Shown here: in pieces, positions 7,909 to 15,507 of the stretch
How the letters are laid out: each line of letters begins with the position of its first letter
How positions within the stretch are numbered: the first letter of the stretch is position 1
From: RYN-230 sp963717125
GTDB lineage: Bacteria > Actinomycetota > Actinomycetes > Streptosporangiales > Streptosporangiaceae
Direction of reading: 5' to 3'
Length of the DNA stretch: 64,000 nt
Assembly: GCA_963717125.1 (NCBI GenBank)
Contig: CAVQVG010000008.1
Location: forward strand, 310,001 to 374,000
Translations under genes and position numbers: made by a program
The notes under the pieces: generated by a model
Told to the model about the DNA's origin: nothing
The model's database searches: none
Seen by the model: the letters and a program-made list of their open reading frames with translations, nothing else

Positions 7909-8697
7909 TCAGTCGTGCTGGCACAGCCAGCGGACCAGCTTGATGACCTGGGCCATTGCGAACAGCTGGTTAGCCACGCTGGCCAGCAAGAGCGGCGCAA
8001 CTGCCCAGAACCCGTGCGGCGCGGGGATATGCAGCACGGCCCCGATCCGGATCAGGCAGACGGCGGCCAGCCACAGGCTCGCGCTGATGAACAGGCGTGC
8101 CCCCGCGGACCGGGCGTCCGCGCCGGTGAGCTGGCCGCGGAAAATCCCGTGCTCACGGCGGGCGGTCCGGATCGTGCCCACGGCGAAGCGCAGCGCGCGG
8201 GCCGACCGCAGCAGCGCGGGACGCACCTCCGGGTCGGCCAGGATGGCCGGCAGCTCGGCCGTCCATTCCCGGTACCGCTCGTCCCGGGCCGGAGCGGGCA
8301 GGTGCAGGCCGGCCCGGCCGATGAGCCACTGGGACAGCCGCTGGGCCAGCGGACGGCTGGTCATCACGTGCTCCCACGGGCCGGCGCTCGCGCCCCGGGC
8401 GGTACCACCCACCCGGCGCGGGTGCGCACTGGCCGTCCGGGCGAGCTCCTGCCGGGCCGTCTCGACGCCCTCGTCGGTGAGCCGGTAGTACCGCCGGAGT
8501 GGCCGCCCGCCGCCCGCAGCGTCGGCCGGTTCCCAGGCCGAACCGATCAGTCCCTGGTCCTGCAACCGGGACAGCATCGGGTACAGGGTGCCGCTCGGCA
8601 GCCCGGACGCCTTCATCAGGTCATAGCCGTAGCGGGGCGCGCTGGGGTCGACCAGGAATGCCCGCAGTACCCGCTCCAGCGGCCCGGTGAGTTTCAT
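7909..8697 (-). CDS. PadR family transcriptional regulator with membrane C-terminus
   Basis: Residues about 1-100 form the PadR winged helix (YGYDLMKASGLPSGTLYPMLSRLQDQGLI, then the GGRPLRRYYRLTDEG wing). Residues about 195-262 contain two hydrophobic segments (around ASLWLAAVCLIRIGAV and FWAVAPLLLASVANQLFAMAQ), so the protein may be membrane-attached, unlike simple PadR repressors. The start ATG 8697 lies 7 bases after a TAGGAT box, and a 21-bp palindrome adjoins that box, suggesting autorepression from a leaderless promoter. The ligand and targets are unknown. Confidence 0.9.
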   Translation of the reverse strand: MKLTGPLERVLRAFLVDPSAPRYGYDLMKASGLPSGTLYPMLSRLQDQGLIGSAWEPADAAGGGRPLRRYYRLTDEGVETARQELARTASAHPRRVGGTARGASAGPWEHVMTSRPLAQRLSQWLIGRAGLHLPAPARDERYREWTAELPAILADPEVRPALLRSARALRFAVGTIRTARREHGIFRGQLTGADARSAGARLFISASLWLAAVCLIRIGAVLHIPAPHGFWAVAPLLLASVANQLFAMAQVIKLVRWLCQHD

Positions 8698-8704
8698 GCG
8701 CCTA

Positions 8705-8730
8705 ATCCTACATATATAGCCTATATATGT
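8705..8730 (-). promoter_or_regulatory. PadR promoter box and palindromic operator
   Basis: On the minus strand TAGGAT (8710-8705) sits 7 bases before the PadR start. Directly upstream is the perfect palindrome ACATATATA-GCC-TATATATGT (8710-8730). The ATGT...ACAT ends match the arms typical of PadR operators (family knowledge), and the position over the -10/-35 spacer is that of an autorepressor site (inference). Confidence 0.75.
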
Positions 8731-8785
8731 CGAGTTGGCTCGGGCGGCGCAGCCAACCTTGTCACCGGCGGCTGCGTCCTAGCAG

Positions 8786-9148
8786 GTGAGAGGGCTTGTG
8801 TCCGGCCGCCGCTGCCACCTGTTCGGCTTCCCCGGGGTGTCCGCCATCGGCCGCCGCGGCCAGCGGCTGGGCAGCGCGGCCGGCCGCGACCGGTCGTTCC
8901 GGCCGGGCCTCGTGATACTGCGCCGGGGCGGCACCGCGCACGCGCTGCTGACCATCACCGAGGCGGGTGACTTCCCGGCCCCCCGCTGCCGGCTCCGCCC
9001 CGCGGTGGCCCTGCGGGTGATCCCGCCAAACGACGCCCGGCCCGCGTTCGTTCCGCTCAGCTTCCCGGCGTGCTCCCGGAAAGGCCCCATCTACCTGCAC
9101 GTCCGTGTCATCCGGCCCGGTGTGGGCATCCCGGGGGTCAGCCACTAA
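8786..9148 (+). pseudogene. DUF4232 protein remnant, N-terminally truncated
   Basis: The translated product (GFPGVSAIGRRGQRLGSAAG, then a LRRGGTAHALLTITEAGD-like strand and a late PLSFPACSRKGP segment) matches the second half of the actinobacterial secreted DUF4232 domain as I recall it. The signal peptide, lipobox and first half are missing. Only about 55 bases separate it from the PadR operator, too little for the missing part in any frame. This is best read as a decayed gene. The Cys in FPACSRKGP is the usual disulfide residue of that half. Confidence 0.55.
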
Positions 9149-9160
9149 GAACGACTCCCA

Positions 9161-9205
9161 CACTTTGCTGAACGCCCTCGCCGGGTACTGGCGTTAGGCA
9201 AAGTG
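9161..9205. terminator. Stem-loop upstream of miaA
   Basis: CACTTTGCTGAACGCC (9161-9176) pairs with GGCGTTAGGCAAAGTG (9190-9205) with two mismatches around a 13-base loop. It lies after the DUF4232 remnant and before miaA, so it may end upstream transcription. Confidence 0.5.
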
Positions 9206-9250
9206 CGGGCCTTGGCGGGGACACGGCGTGGTCTTGGCAGACTGTCCGGT

Positions 9251-10195
9251 GTGGCAGAACGGGTTATCGCGGTGCTCGGGCCGACCGCGGCTGGAAAGTC
9301 GGACCTGGCGTTGCGGCTGGCTGAGGACCTCGGCGGCGAGGTCATCAACGCGGATTCGATGCAGCTGTACGCGGGGATGGACATCGGCACCGCCAAGCTC
9401 ACCGTGGCGCAGCGCGGCGGCGTCCCGCACCACCTCCTCGACCTGTGGGATGTCCGGCACGCGGCCAGCGTGGCCGAGTACCAGCGGCTGGCCCGCGCGG
9501 CCATCGCCGAGGTGACTGGCCGGGGCCGGGTGCCGATCCTGGTCGGCGGGTCCGGCCTCTACGTCCGGGCCGCGCTGGACGACCTGGACTTCCCTGGCAC
9601 CGACCCGGCCGTGCGGGATCGCCTGGAGCAGGAGCTTGACCGGCACGGCCCGGGCGCGCTGTACACCCGGCTGGCCGCGCTGGACCCGGTCGCCGCGCGC
9701 GGCATCCTGCCCTCGAACGGGCGGCGGATCGTCCGCGCGCTGGAGGTCATCGAGGTGTCCGGGCGCCCGTTCAGCGCCACCCTGCCGCGGTACGAGTCGG
9801 TGTACCCGGCGGTGCAGTTCGGGCTGCGGGTGCCGCGGGCGGAGCTGGACGAGCGGATCGCCGAGCGGGTGGCGCGGATGTGGCAGGCCGGTTTCGTGGC
9901 CGAGGTACGCCGCCTCGAGGCCGCCGGGTTGCGCGCGGGCCGGACCGCCAGCCGGGCGCTCGGTTACGCGCAGGTGCTGCGCTTCCTGGCCGGAGAGTGG
10001 ACCGAGCCGCAGGCGCGCGAGGAGACGATCAAGGCCACCCGGCGCTTCGCCCGCCGGCAGGAGGCCTGGTTCCGCCGTGATCCGCGGGTGACCTGGCTGG
10101 ACGCGGGGCTGGGGGCGGATCCGCACCGGCTGGCGCTGGCTACGATCAGCACATGCGGTTCGGCAAGGGGCATGGCACCGAGAACGACTTCGTGA
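9251..10195 (+). CDS. miaA: tRNA dimethylallyltransferase MiaA
   Basis: Transfers the dimethylallyl group to A37 of tRNAs, the step before MiaB. The P-loop GPTAAGKSDLA is at residues about 9-19 from the GTG at 9251. It is followed by the substrate-binding NADSMQLYAGMDIGTAK and the GGSGLYVRAALD segment; the swivel domain and C-terminal RRQEAWFRRDPR are also present. The long frame could start at 9203, inside the upstream hairpin, but GTG 9251 begins directly before the first strand and has CAGACT seven bases upstream, a weak leaderless-type box. The 3' end overlaps dapF by 43 bases. Confidence 0.95.
   Translation: MAERVIAVLGPTAAGKSDLALRLAEDLGGEVINADSMQLYAGMDIGTAKLTVAQRGGVPHHLLDLWDVRHAASVAEYQRLARAAIAEVTGRGRVPILVGGSGLYVRAALDDLDFPGTDPAVRDRLEQELDRHGPGALYTRLAALDPVAARGILPSNGRRIVRALEVIEVSGRPFSATLPRYESVYPAVQFGLRVPRAELDERIAERVARMWQAGFVAEVRRLEAAGLRAGRTASRALGYAQVLRFLAGEWTEPQAREETIKATRRFARRQEAWFRRDPRVTWLDAGLGADPHRLALATISTCGSARGMAPRTTS
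10141..10146 (+). promoter_or_regulatory. Probable -10 box for leaderless dapF
   Basis: TACGAT ends 6 bases before the dapF ATG at 10153, inside the miaA coding end. A transcript starting at the ATG would be leaderless. No clear -35 was seen. Confidence 0.5.
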
Positions 10196-10989
10196 TCCTG
10201 CCCGACCCCGGCAACACCCTCGACCTGCGGACCAGCCTGGTCGCCCGGCTGTGTGACCGGCGGGCCGGCCTCGGCGCGGACGGGGTGCTGCGCGTGGTCC
10301 GCACCGCCGAGCTGCCCGACGGCCGGGGCGACGCGCCGGAGTGGTTCATGGACTACCGCAACGCGGACGGCAGCATCGCGGAGATGTGCGGCAACGGTGT
10401 CCGGGTGTTCGCCCGCTACCTACTGGATCATGGCCTGGCCAGCGGGCCGGCCTTCGGCGTGGCCACCCGGGCCGGGATCAGGCAGGTACACGTCGAGCCG
10501 GACGGCCGCATCACGGTGGACATGGGGCCGGTCACCGTGCTCGGCGCGAGCCGGGCCGTGCTCGGCGGCGCCGTGCTGGAGGGGCTGCGGATCAGCGTGG
10601 GCAACCCGCACCTGGCCTTCCTCGTCGACAGCAAGCTGGACAAGTTCGATCTGTCCGTGCCGCCCGGGCTCGACCCGGCCGACTTCCCGGACGGCGCCAA
10701 CGTGGAACTCGTCCGCGTCACCGGGAGCTCCGCGATCAGCATGCGGGTGCACGAGCGCGGCAGCGGGGAGACCCGGTCCTGCGGCACCGGGGCCGTCGCG
10801 GCGGCGGCCGCCGCGGCCGCCAGGTTCCCCGCCCCGACCGGGCCGGGCACCGGTTCCTGGCAGGTCACCGTGCCCGGCGGCGAGCTGACCGTGCGGCTGG
10901 ACGCCGGGACGAGCTGGCTGACCGGCCCGGCGGTGATCGTCGCCGAGGGCGACCTGGACCCCGGCTGGCTCGTGGGTAACCCGCTCTGA
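10153..10989 (+). CDS. dapF: Diaminopimelate epimerase
   Basis: Converts LL- to meso-diaminopimelate for lysine and peptidoglycan synthesis. The two catalytic cysteines are Cys79 in NADGSIAEMCGNGVR and Cys210 in GSGETRSCGTGAVA. The N-terminal KGHGTENDFV motif is typical. The 278-residue length fits the family. It starts within miaA, in the conserved actinobacterial miaA-dapF order, and has its own TACGAT box. It ends at the inverted repeat 10989-11046. Confidence 0.96.
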   Translation: MRFGKGHGTENDFVILPDPGNTLDLRTSLVARLCDRRAGLGADGVLRVVRTAELPDGRGDAPEWFMDYRNADGSIAEMCGNGVRVFARYLLDHGLASGPAFGVATRAGIRQVHVEPDGRITVDMGPVTVLGASRAVLGGAVLEGLRISVGNPHLAFLVDSKLDKFDLSVPPGLDPADFPDGANVELVRVTGSSAISMRVHERGSGETRSCGTGAVAAAAAAAARFPAPTGPGTGSWQVTVPGGELTVRLDAGTSWLTGPAVIVAEGDLDPGWLVGNPL

Positions 10990-11046
10990 CCGCGTGGCTG
11001 AATCATTCAGGCAGTTGGGTGTGCATGAATGATTCAGTCACGCGGT
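10989..11046. terminator. Long inverted repeat between convergent dapF and glcF
   Basis: Arms 10989-11013 and 11022-11046 (25 bases each) pair with two mismatches around an 8-base loop. The core is TGAATCATTCA. The element spans the dapF stop codon and contains the glcF stop codon, so it can act as a bidirectional terminator. Part of the arm (CGTGGCTGAA) recurs on the minus strand of the 7845-7908 element. Confidence 0.7.
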
Positions 11047-12487
11047 TGGGTGCCCAGACGGGACACCGGCTGCCGTGGCGTCGCCGGCGGGGTCGGTCAG
11101 GCTGGACACCGGCAGGCCGCGCAGCGACGCGTCCAGCACGTCGGCGATGTGCACCACAGCCGGTGGCTGATCCGCGCCGGCCTCGGCCATGGCCGAGGCG
11201 ATCTGCAGGCTGCACCCGGGGTTGGCCGACACGACCAGCGGCGCGCCGGTGGCCAGCACGGCCGTGGCCTTGCGCGCGCCGAGCTCGCCAGCCGCCTCGG
11301 GCTGCAGCAGGTTGTACACGCCGGCCGAGCCGCAGCAGGTGCCGCCGTCGGCCAGTTCGGCCAGCCGCAGCCCGGGGATGGCACGCAGCAGGTCGCGGGG
11401 CTGCTGCCGGATGCGCTGTGCGTGCCCCAGGTGGCAGGCGTCGTGGTAGGCCACGGTGACCGGCAGCGGATGCCGGGCGCCGCGCGCCCCCTCGTCGCTG
11501 GCGGCCAGCTCGGCCAGATACTCGCTGAGATCACGGACCTTGCCCGCCGCCTCGGCCGCCCGCGCGGGCCAGTCACCGGCCTCCGAATCATTCGCGGCCG
11601 CGGTGCGCAGCAGCTCCCCGTACTCCTTCATGGCCGAGCCGCAGCCCGCCGAGTTCACCACGATCACGTCGACGTTCGCGGCCTCGAACGCGGCGATGGT
11701 GCGACGGGCGAACCGGGCCGCCTCGGCCAGCCGCCCGCTGTGCAGGGACAGCGCGCCGCAGCAGCCTTGCCCGGCCGGAATGACCACGTCGCACCCTTCC
11801 GCGGCGAGCAGCCGGACGGTCGCCTCGTTCACCCCGGGGAAGAACACCTGCTGCACGCAGCCGGTGAGCATGCCCACCACGGCGCGGCGCGGCCCCTCAG
11901 CGGACACCCGGCCCGCGGTCAGCCGGTGCGACCCGCAGGCCGGCGCCGGGGCCACCCGGAGCGAGGCGACCAGCTCGGGCGCCAGCGCCGGCCAGCGGGC
12001 TGCGCCCAATCCGCCGGTTCAGCCCGGTGCGCCGGGCCACCCGGAGTGGGCCGGTCAGCAACCGGAGACGGCGCGGGTACGGGAACGTCGCGAAGATCGC
12101 CGCGCGGGCGGCCCGCTCCCGCGCCGACCGCGGCGGCACCGGCGCGGGGCGGCCGGGCGCGGCTGGTGGTGGCGCCTCCTGCCAGCCGCGGGCCGCCTCG
12201 ATGAGCCGGTCGTAACGCACCCCGGACGGGCAGGCGGGCACGCAGGCCATGCAGCCGAGGCAGCGGTCCAGGTGGCTGGCCGCGGCCTCGCTGACCTGCC
12301 CGCCGTCCAGCACCTGGGTGATCAGGTGGATGCGGCCACGCGGCGAGTCCATTTCCTCGCCCCATAGCTGGTAGGTGGGGCAGGCGGGCAGGCAGAACCC
12401 GCAGTGCACGCAGTCGGAGGCCAGCTCGCGCAGCTCCCCGGTGGGATCGATCGGCGATCCGGTGGGATCGATCGGCGATGCGGTCAT
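11038..12487 (-). CDS. glcF: Glycolate oxidase iron-sulfur subunit GlcF, apparent frameshift near 12005
   Basis: The N-terminal part (12487 to about 12008) carries two 4Fe-4S motifs, CVHCGFCLPACP and CLGCMACVPACP. The C-terminal part continues in another frame with the CCG domains (GQGCCGALSLHSG and GGTCCGSAGVYN). Removing one base from the CCC at 12005-12007 joins them (…RRI-GAARWPALAP…) into a normal-length protein of about 480 residues. Either a one-base sequencing error or a real frameshift explains this. GlcF passes electrons from the GlcD/GlcE flavoproteins during glycolate oxidation. The ATG at 12487 abuts the glcE stop codon. Confidence 0.88.
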
Positions 12488-13840
12488 CTACAGCCCTCCG
12501 GCGAAGCGGCCGGGCGCCATCAGGTACCCGGGGTCGAACTGCTCCTTGACCGCGCGCATCAGGCTGACCGAGGGCACCGGGCCCCACACGTCCACCTTCT
12601 CCCGGACCGCGGCCGGAGCTGTCACCACCACCGCGCTGGCGCGGGCGGGCGGGCCTTCGCCGCCCGCGAAGTCCTGGTCGGCGCTCTGGTCCAGACCGTC
12701 CCGGAGGCCGGCCACGAACTGCGCGGCGGCGGCCGGGTCGGCGTCGCCGTCCAGCACCGCGTGCAGCACGCCGGCCGCGGCCGAGCCGGCCACGGCGGGA
12801 TCCAGCCCGGCCTCCTTGCCCGCGGCGTCGATGGCGGCCAGCACCCCGGGCAGCGCGGCGGCCCAGAAGCTGATCCGCAGCACGGTCGGCTCGGCCGGGC
12901 CGTGCGGGCCGGTCACCAGGCGGGCCGGGCGGGCTGATCCCCACCACGGCGGCGGGCGGTCCGAGGTGGCGGTGCCCGCGCCCAGCACGTCCCGCAGCTC
13001 CGCCGCCCGCCCGGCCACCCCCGCCGGGTCGCCTTCCAGCAGCACCGCCACCCGGACCAGGCCGTCCCGGCCCGGGCGGTCGATCTCCACGGCCACCGGC
13101 GCGAGGTCGGTGCCGGCCGCCGCCGCGACCGCCTCGCTGGCCGCCGCGGAGTCGGCGAAGCCAGCGGTGACGAACGCGGCCGCGGCCGGGATCGGGTGCA
13201 GCCGGAACACGGCCTCGGTGATCAGGCCGAGCGTCCCGTACGAGCCGGCGTACAGCTTGCCCAGGTCGTAGCCGGCCACGTTCTTCACCACCTTGCCGCC
13301 GGACTTGGTCACGGTCCCGTTGGCCCGCACCACGGTGATGCCGATCACCAGGTCGCGGGGAGTCCCGTAGCGCAGCCGGCGTGGCCCGGCCGTGCCGGTG
13401 GCCAGCATCCCGCCGATGGTCGGCAGCCCGCCGGCCGAGCCGTTGGCCGAGCCGCTGGCCAGTGCGGGCGGCGGGTCCAGGGCCAGCTGCTGCCCGGCCG
13501 TGCTGAGCACGTCCGCGAGCTGTCCCAGCGTGACCCCGGCCTGCACCCGCGCCACCAGGTCGCCGGCCGCGTGCTCGACCACCCGGTTCAGCTGGTGCGT
13601 GTCGATGATCAGGTCACAGCGGCGCGGCGGGGCGCCCCAGCCGATCCGGGTGCCGCTGCCCCGTGGCACCACGGCCAGCCCGTGCTCGGCCGCCGTGGCC
13701 AGCAGCGCGCTCGCTTCGTCGTCCCCGGACGGGGCCGCGACCCAGCCGGGAACCACCCCGGCGACCGCGTCCCGCGGGCCGGCCGGCCGGACCGTACGGC
13801 AGGCCCGGGCCAGTGCGCCGGGGATAGTGGAGGTGTTCAT
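12488..13840 (-). CDS. glcE: Glycolate oxidase FAD-binding subunit GlcE
   Basis: A 450-residue FAD-binding (PCMH-type) protein: VPRGSGTRIGWG (about 53-64), a GGMLATGTAGPRR block, and the KNVAGYDLGKLYAGSYGTLG motif that binds FAD. It lacks the FAD-linked oxidase C-terminal domain found in GlcD, as expected for GlcE. The start ATG 13840 has GGAGG five bases upstream. Its longer upstream frame is only a shadow of glcD. It works with GlcD and GlcF as a membrane-associated glycolate dehydrogenase (family knowledge). Confidence 0.92.
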   Translation of the reverse strand: MNTSTIPGALARACRTVRPAGPRDAVAGVVPGWVAAPSGDDEASALLATAAEHGLAVVPRGSGTRIGWGAPPRRCDLIIDTHQLNRVVEHAAGDLVARVQAGVTLGQLADVLSTAGQQLALDPPPALASGSANGSAGGLPTIGGMLATGTAGPRRLRYGTPRDLVIGITVVRANGTVTKSGGKVVKNVAGYDLGKLYAGSYGTLGLITEAVFRLHPIPAAAAFVTAGFADSAAASEAVAAAAGTDLAPVAVEIDRPGRDGLVRVAVLLEGDPAGVAGRAAELRDVLGAGTATSDRPPPWWGSARPARLVTGPHGPAEPTVLRISFWAAALPGVLAAIDAAGKEAGLDPAVAGSAAAGVLHAVLDGDADPAAAAQFVAGLRDGLDQSADQDFAGGEGPPARASAVVVTAPAAVREKVDVWGPVPSVSLMRAVKEQFDPGYLMAPGRFAGGL

Positions 13841-13863
13841 TTGCGCCTCCGGGGCGCTTTGAC

Positions 13864-13899
13864 CCGCCGACTTCCCTCGTCGTTCTGTCCAGTCGGCGG
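13864..13899. repeat. Stem-loop in the glcD-glcE gap
   Basis: CCGCCGACT (13864-13872) and AGTCGGCGG (13891-13899) form a perfect 9-bp stem with an 18-base loop in the 79-base gap between glcD and glcE. It may stabilise or segment the operon mRNA. It is followed by the GGAGG of glcE. Confidence 0.45.
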
Positions 13900-13919
13900 C
13901 GCGCCCCTTCGGCGCGGCA

Positions 13920-15377
13920 TCAAAACTGCTCCGCCAGGCCCGCGGCGACCACCGGGTGCACCCCGCGGCGGGGCCCGGGCACCTCGCCGCACAGCCGCGG
14001 CGTGGGGAAGATCTTGCCCGGATTGCACAGCCCGGCCGGGTCGAACGCGCAGCGCAGCAACTGCATGGTGTCCAGGTCGTCGGCGCTGAACATCTTCGGC
14101 ATGTACTTGGCCTTGTCCGTGCCCACCCCGTGCTCGCCGGTGATCGAGCCGCCGTGCTCGATGCACAGGTCCAGGATGGCGCCGGACAGCCGCTCAGCCG
14201 CCTCGGCCTCGCCCGGCGCGGCGTCGTCGTACAGCACCAGCGGGTGCAGGTTGCCGTCCCCGGCGTGAAACACGTTGGCCACCCGGATGCCAGCCTCGCT
14301 GGCCAGCGCGGCGATCTTGTCCAGCACCTCACCCAAGGCGGTCCGCGGCACCACGCCGTCCTGCACGATGTAGGCCGAGCAGATCCGGCCCACGGCGGCG
14401 AAGGCGGACTTGCGCCCGGCCCAGATCGCGGCGCGGTCCGCCGGGTCGTCCGCCGCGCGGATCTCGGTCGCGCCCGCCTGCTCGCACAGCGCCCGCACCG
14501 CGGCCGTGTCCCGGCGGACATCGGCCTCCGGGCCATCGAGCTCCACCACCAGCACCGCGCCGGCCCCGGCCGGGTAGTTGCAGGCCACCGCGGCCTCGGC
14601 CGCCTCGATGGCCAGCGCGTCCATCATCTCGATGGCCGCGGGCAGGATGCCGGCGCCGATGATCGCGGACACGGCGGTCCCGCCCGCGCCGGTGCTGCGG
14701 AAGCCGGCCAGCAGCGTGGTGATCACCTGCGGGATCCTGGTCAGCTTGACTACGATCTTGGTCGCGATGCCCAGCGTGCCTTCCGAGCCGGTGAACGCGC
14801 CGACCAGGTCGTAGCCGGGCGCGCTCCCGGTGCCGTCGCCCAGCCAGGTCAGCTCGCCGGCCGGGGTGACGATCTGCAACCCGGTCACGTGGTGCACGGT
14901 GAAGCCGTGCTTGAGGCAGTGCGCGCCGCCGGAGTTCTCCGCCACGTTGCCGCCGACCGAGCAGACCACCTGGCTGGAGGGGTCAGGCGCGTAGAAGTAC
15001 CCGTACGGCCGGGCCGCGGTGCTCACGGCCAGATTGGTGACCCCGGGTTCCACGATGGCGCGCTGGCTGACCGGGTCGATGGCGATGATGCGGCGCATCC
15101 GTGAGGTGACGATCAGAACCCCGTCGGTGCGCGGCAGCGCCCCGCCGGACAGCCCGGTGCCCGACCCGCGGGCGACGAACGGCACCCCGGCCCGCGCGCA
15201 CTCGGTGACCACCGCCGCGACCTGCTCGGCCGTGCTGGGCAGCACCACCAGGGCGGGCGCCGCCCGGTGCGAGGTCAGCCCGTCGCATTCATAGGTGCGC
15301 AGCTCGGCCGGGTCCGATACCACCCCGCCGGGGCCGCAGATCTCGGTCATCCGGGGCACCAGCGCCTCAACCGTCAT
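13920..15377 (-). CDS. glcD: Glycolate oxidase subunit GlcD (FAD-linked oxidase)
   Basis: A 485-residue flavoprotein that oxidises glycolate to glyoxylate. The PCMH FAD-binding domain shows VARGSGTGLSGGALP, then NVAENSGGAHCLKHG and the VGAFTGSEGTLGIATKIVV block. The C-terminal FAD-oxidase domain ends with the family motif GSITGEHGVGTDKAKYM. ATG 15377 is chosen because GGGAGG lies directly upstream; an ATG four codons earlier is also possible. It is the second gene of aceB-glcDEF. Confidence 0.93.
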   Translation of the reverse strand: MTVEALVPRMTEICGPGGVVSDPAELRTYECDGLTSHRAAPALVVLPSTAEQVAAVVTECARAGVPFVARGSGTGLSGGALPRTDGVLIVTSRMRRIIAIDPVSQRAIVEPGVTNLAVSTAARPYGYFYAPDPSSQVVCSVGGNVAENSGGAHCLKHGFTVHHVTGLQIVTPAGELTWLGDGTGSAPGYDLVGAFTGSEGTLGIATKIVVKLTRIPQVITTLLAGFRSTGAGGTAVSAIIGAGILPAAIEMMDALAIEAAEAAVACNYPAGAGAVLVVELDGPEADVRRDTAAVRALCEQAGATEIRAADDPADRAAIWAGRKSAFAAVGRICSAYIVQDGVVPRTALGEVLDKIAALASEAGIRVANVFHAGDGNLHPLVLYDDAAPGEAEAAERLSGAILDLCIEHGGSITGEHGVGTDKAKYMPKMFSADDLDTMQLLRCAFDPAGLCNPGKIFPTPRLCGEVPGPRRGVHPVVAAGLAEQF

Positions 15378-15507
15378 CGCGCCTCCCATCAGGGGCCCGC
15401 GCCGCGCCGCCCGGTGCTCGCTGACCGCCGCCCGCGTGCTCCCTTACTCCCAGACTGCCTTGCCGCCGCCCGCGAGTCCATGGTGCCCGGCGGCCCGTGT
15501 CGCGCTG

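Noticed and set aside
12488..14536. Long 682-codon minus-strand frame reading through glcD into glcE
   Set aside because: Only the part from 13840 is GlcE; the rest is an out-of-frame Arg-rich shadow of glcD, so this is not a fusion protein.
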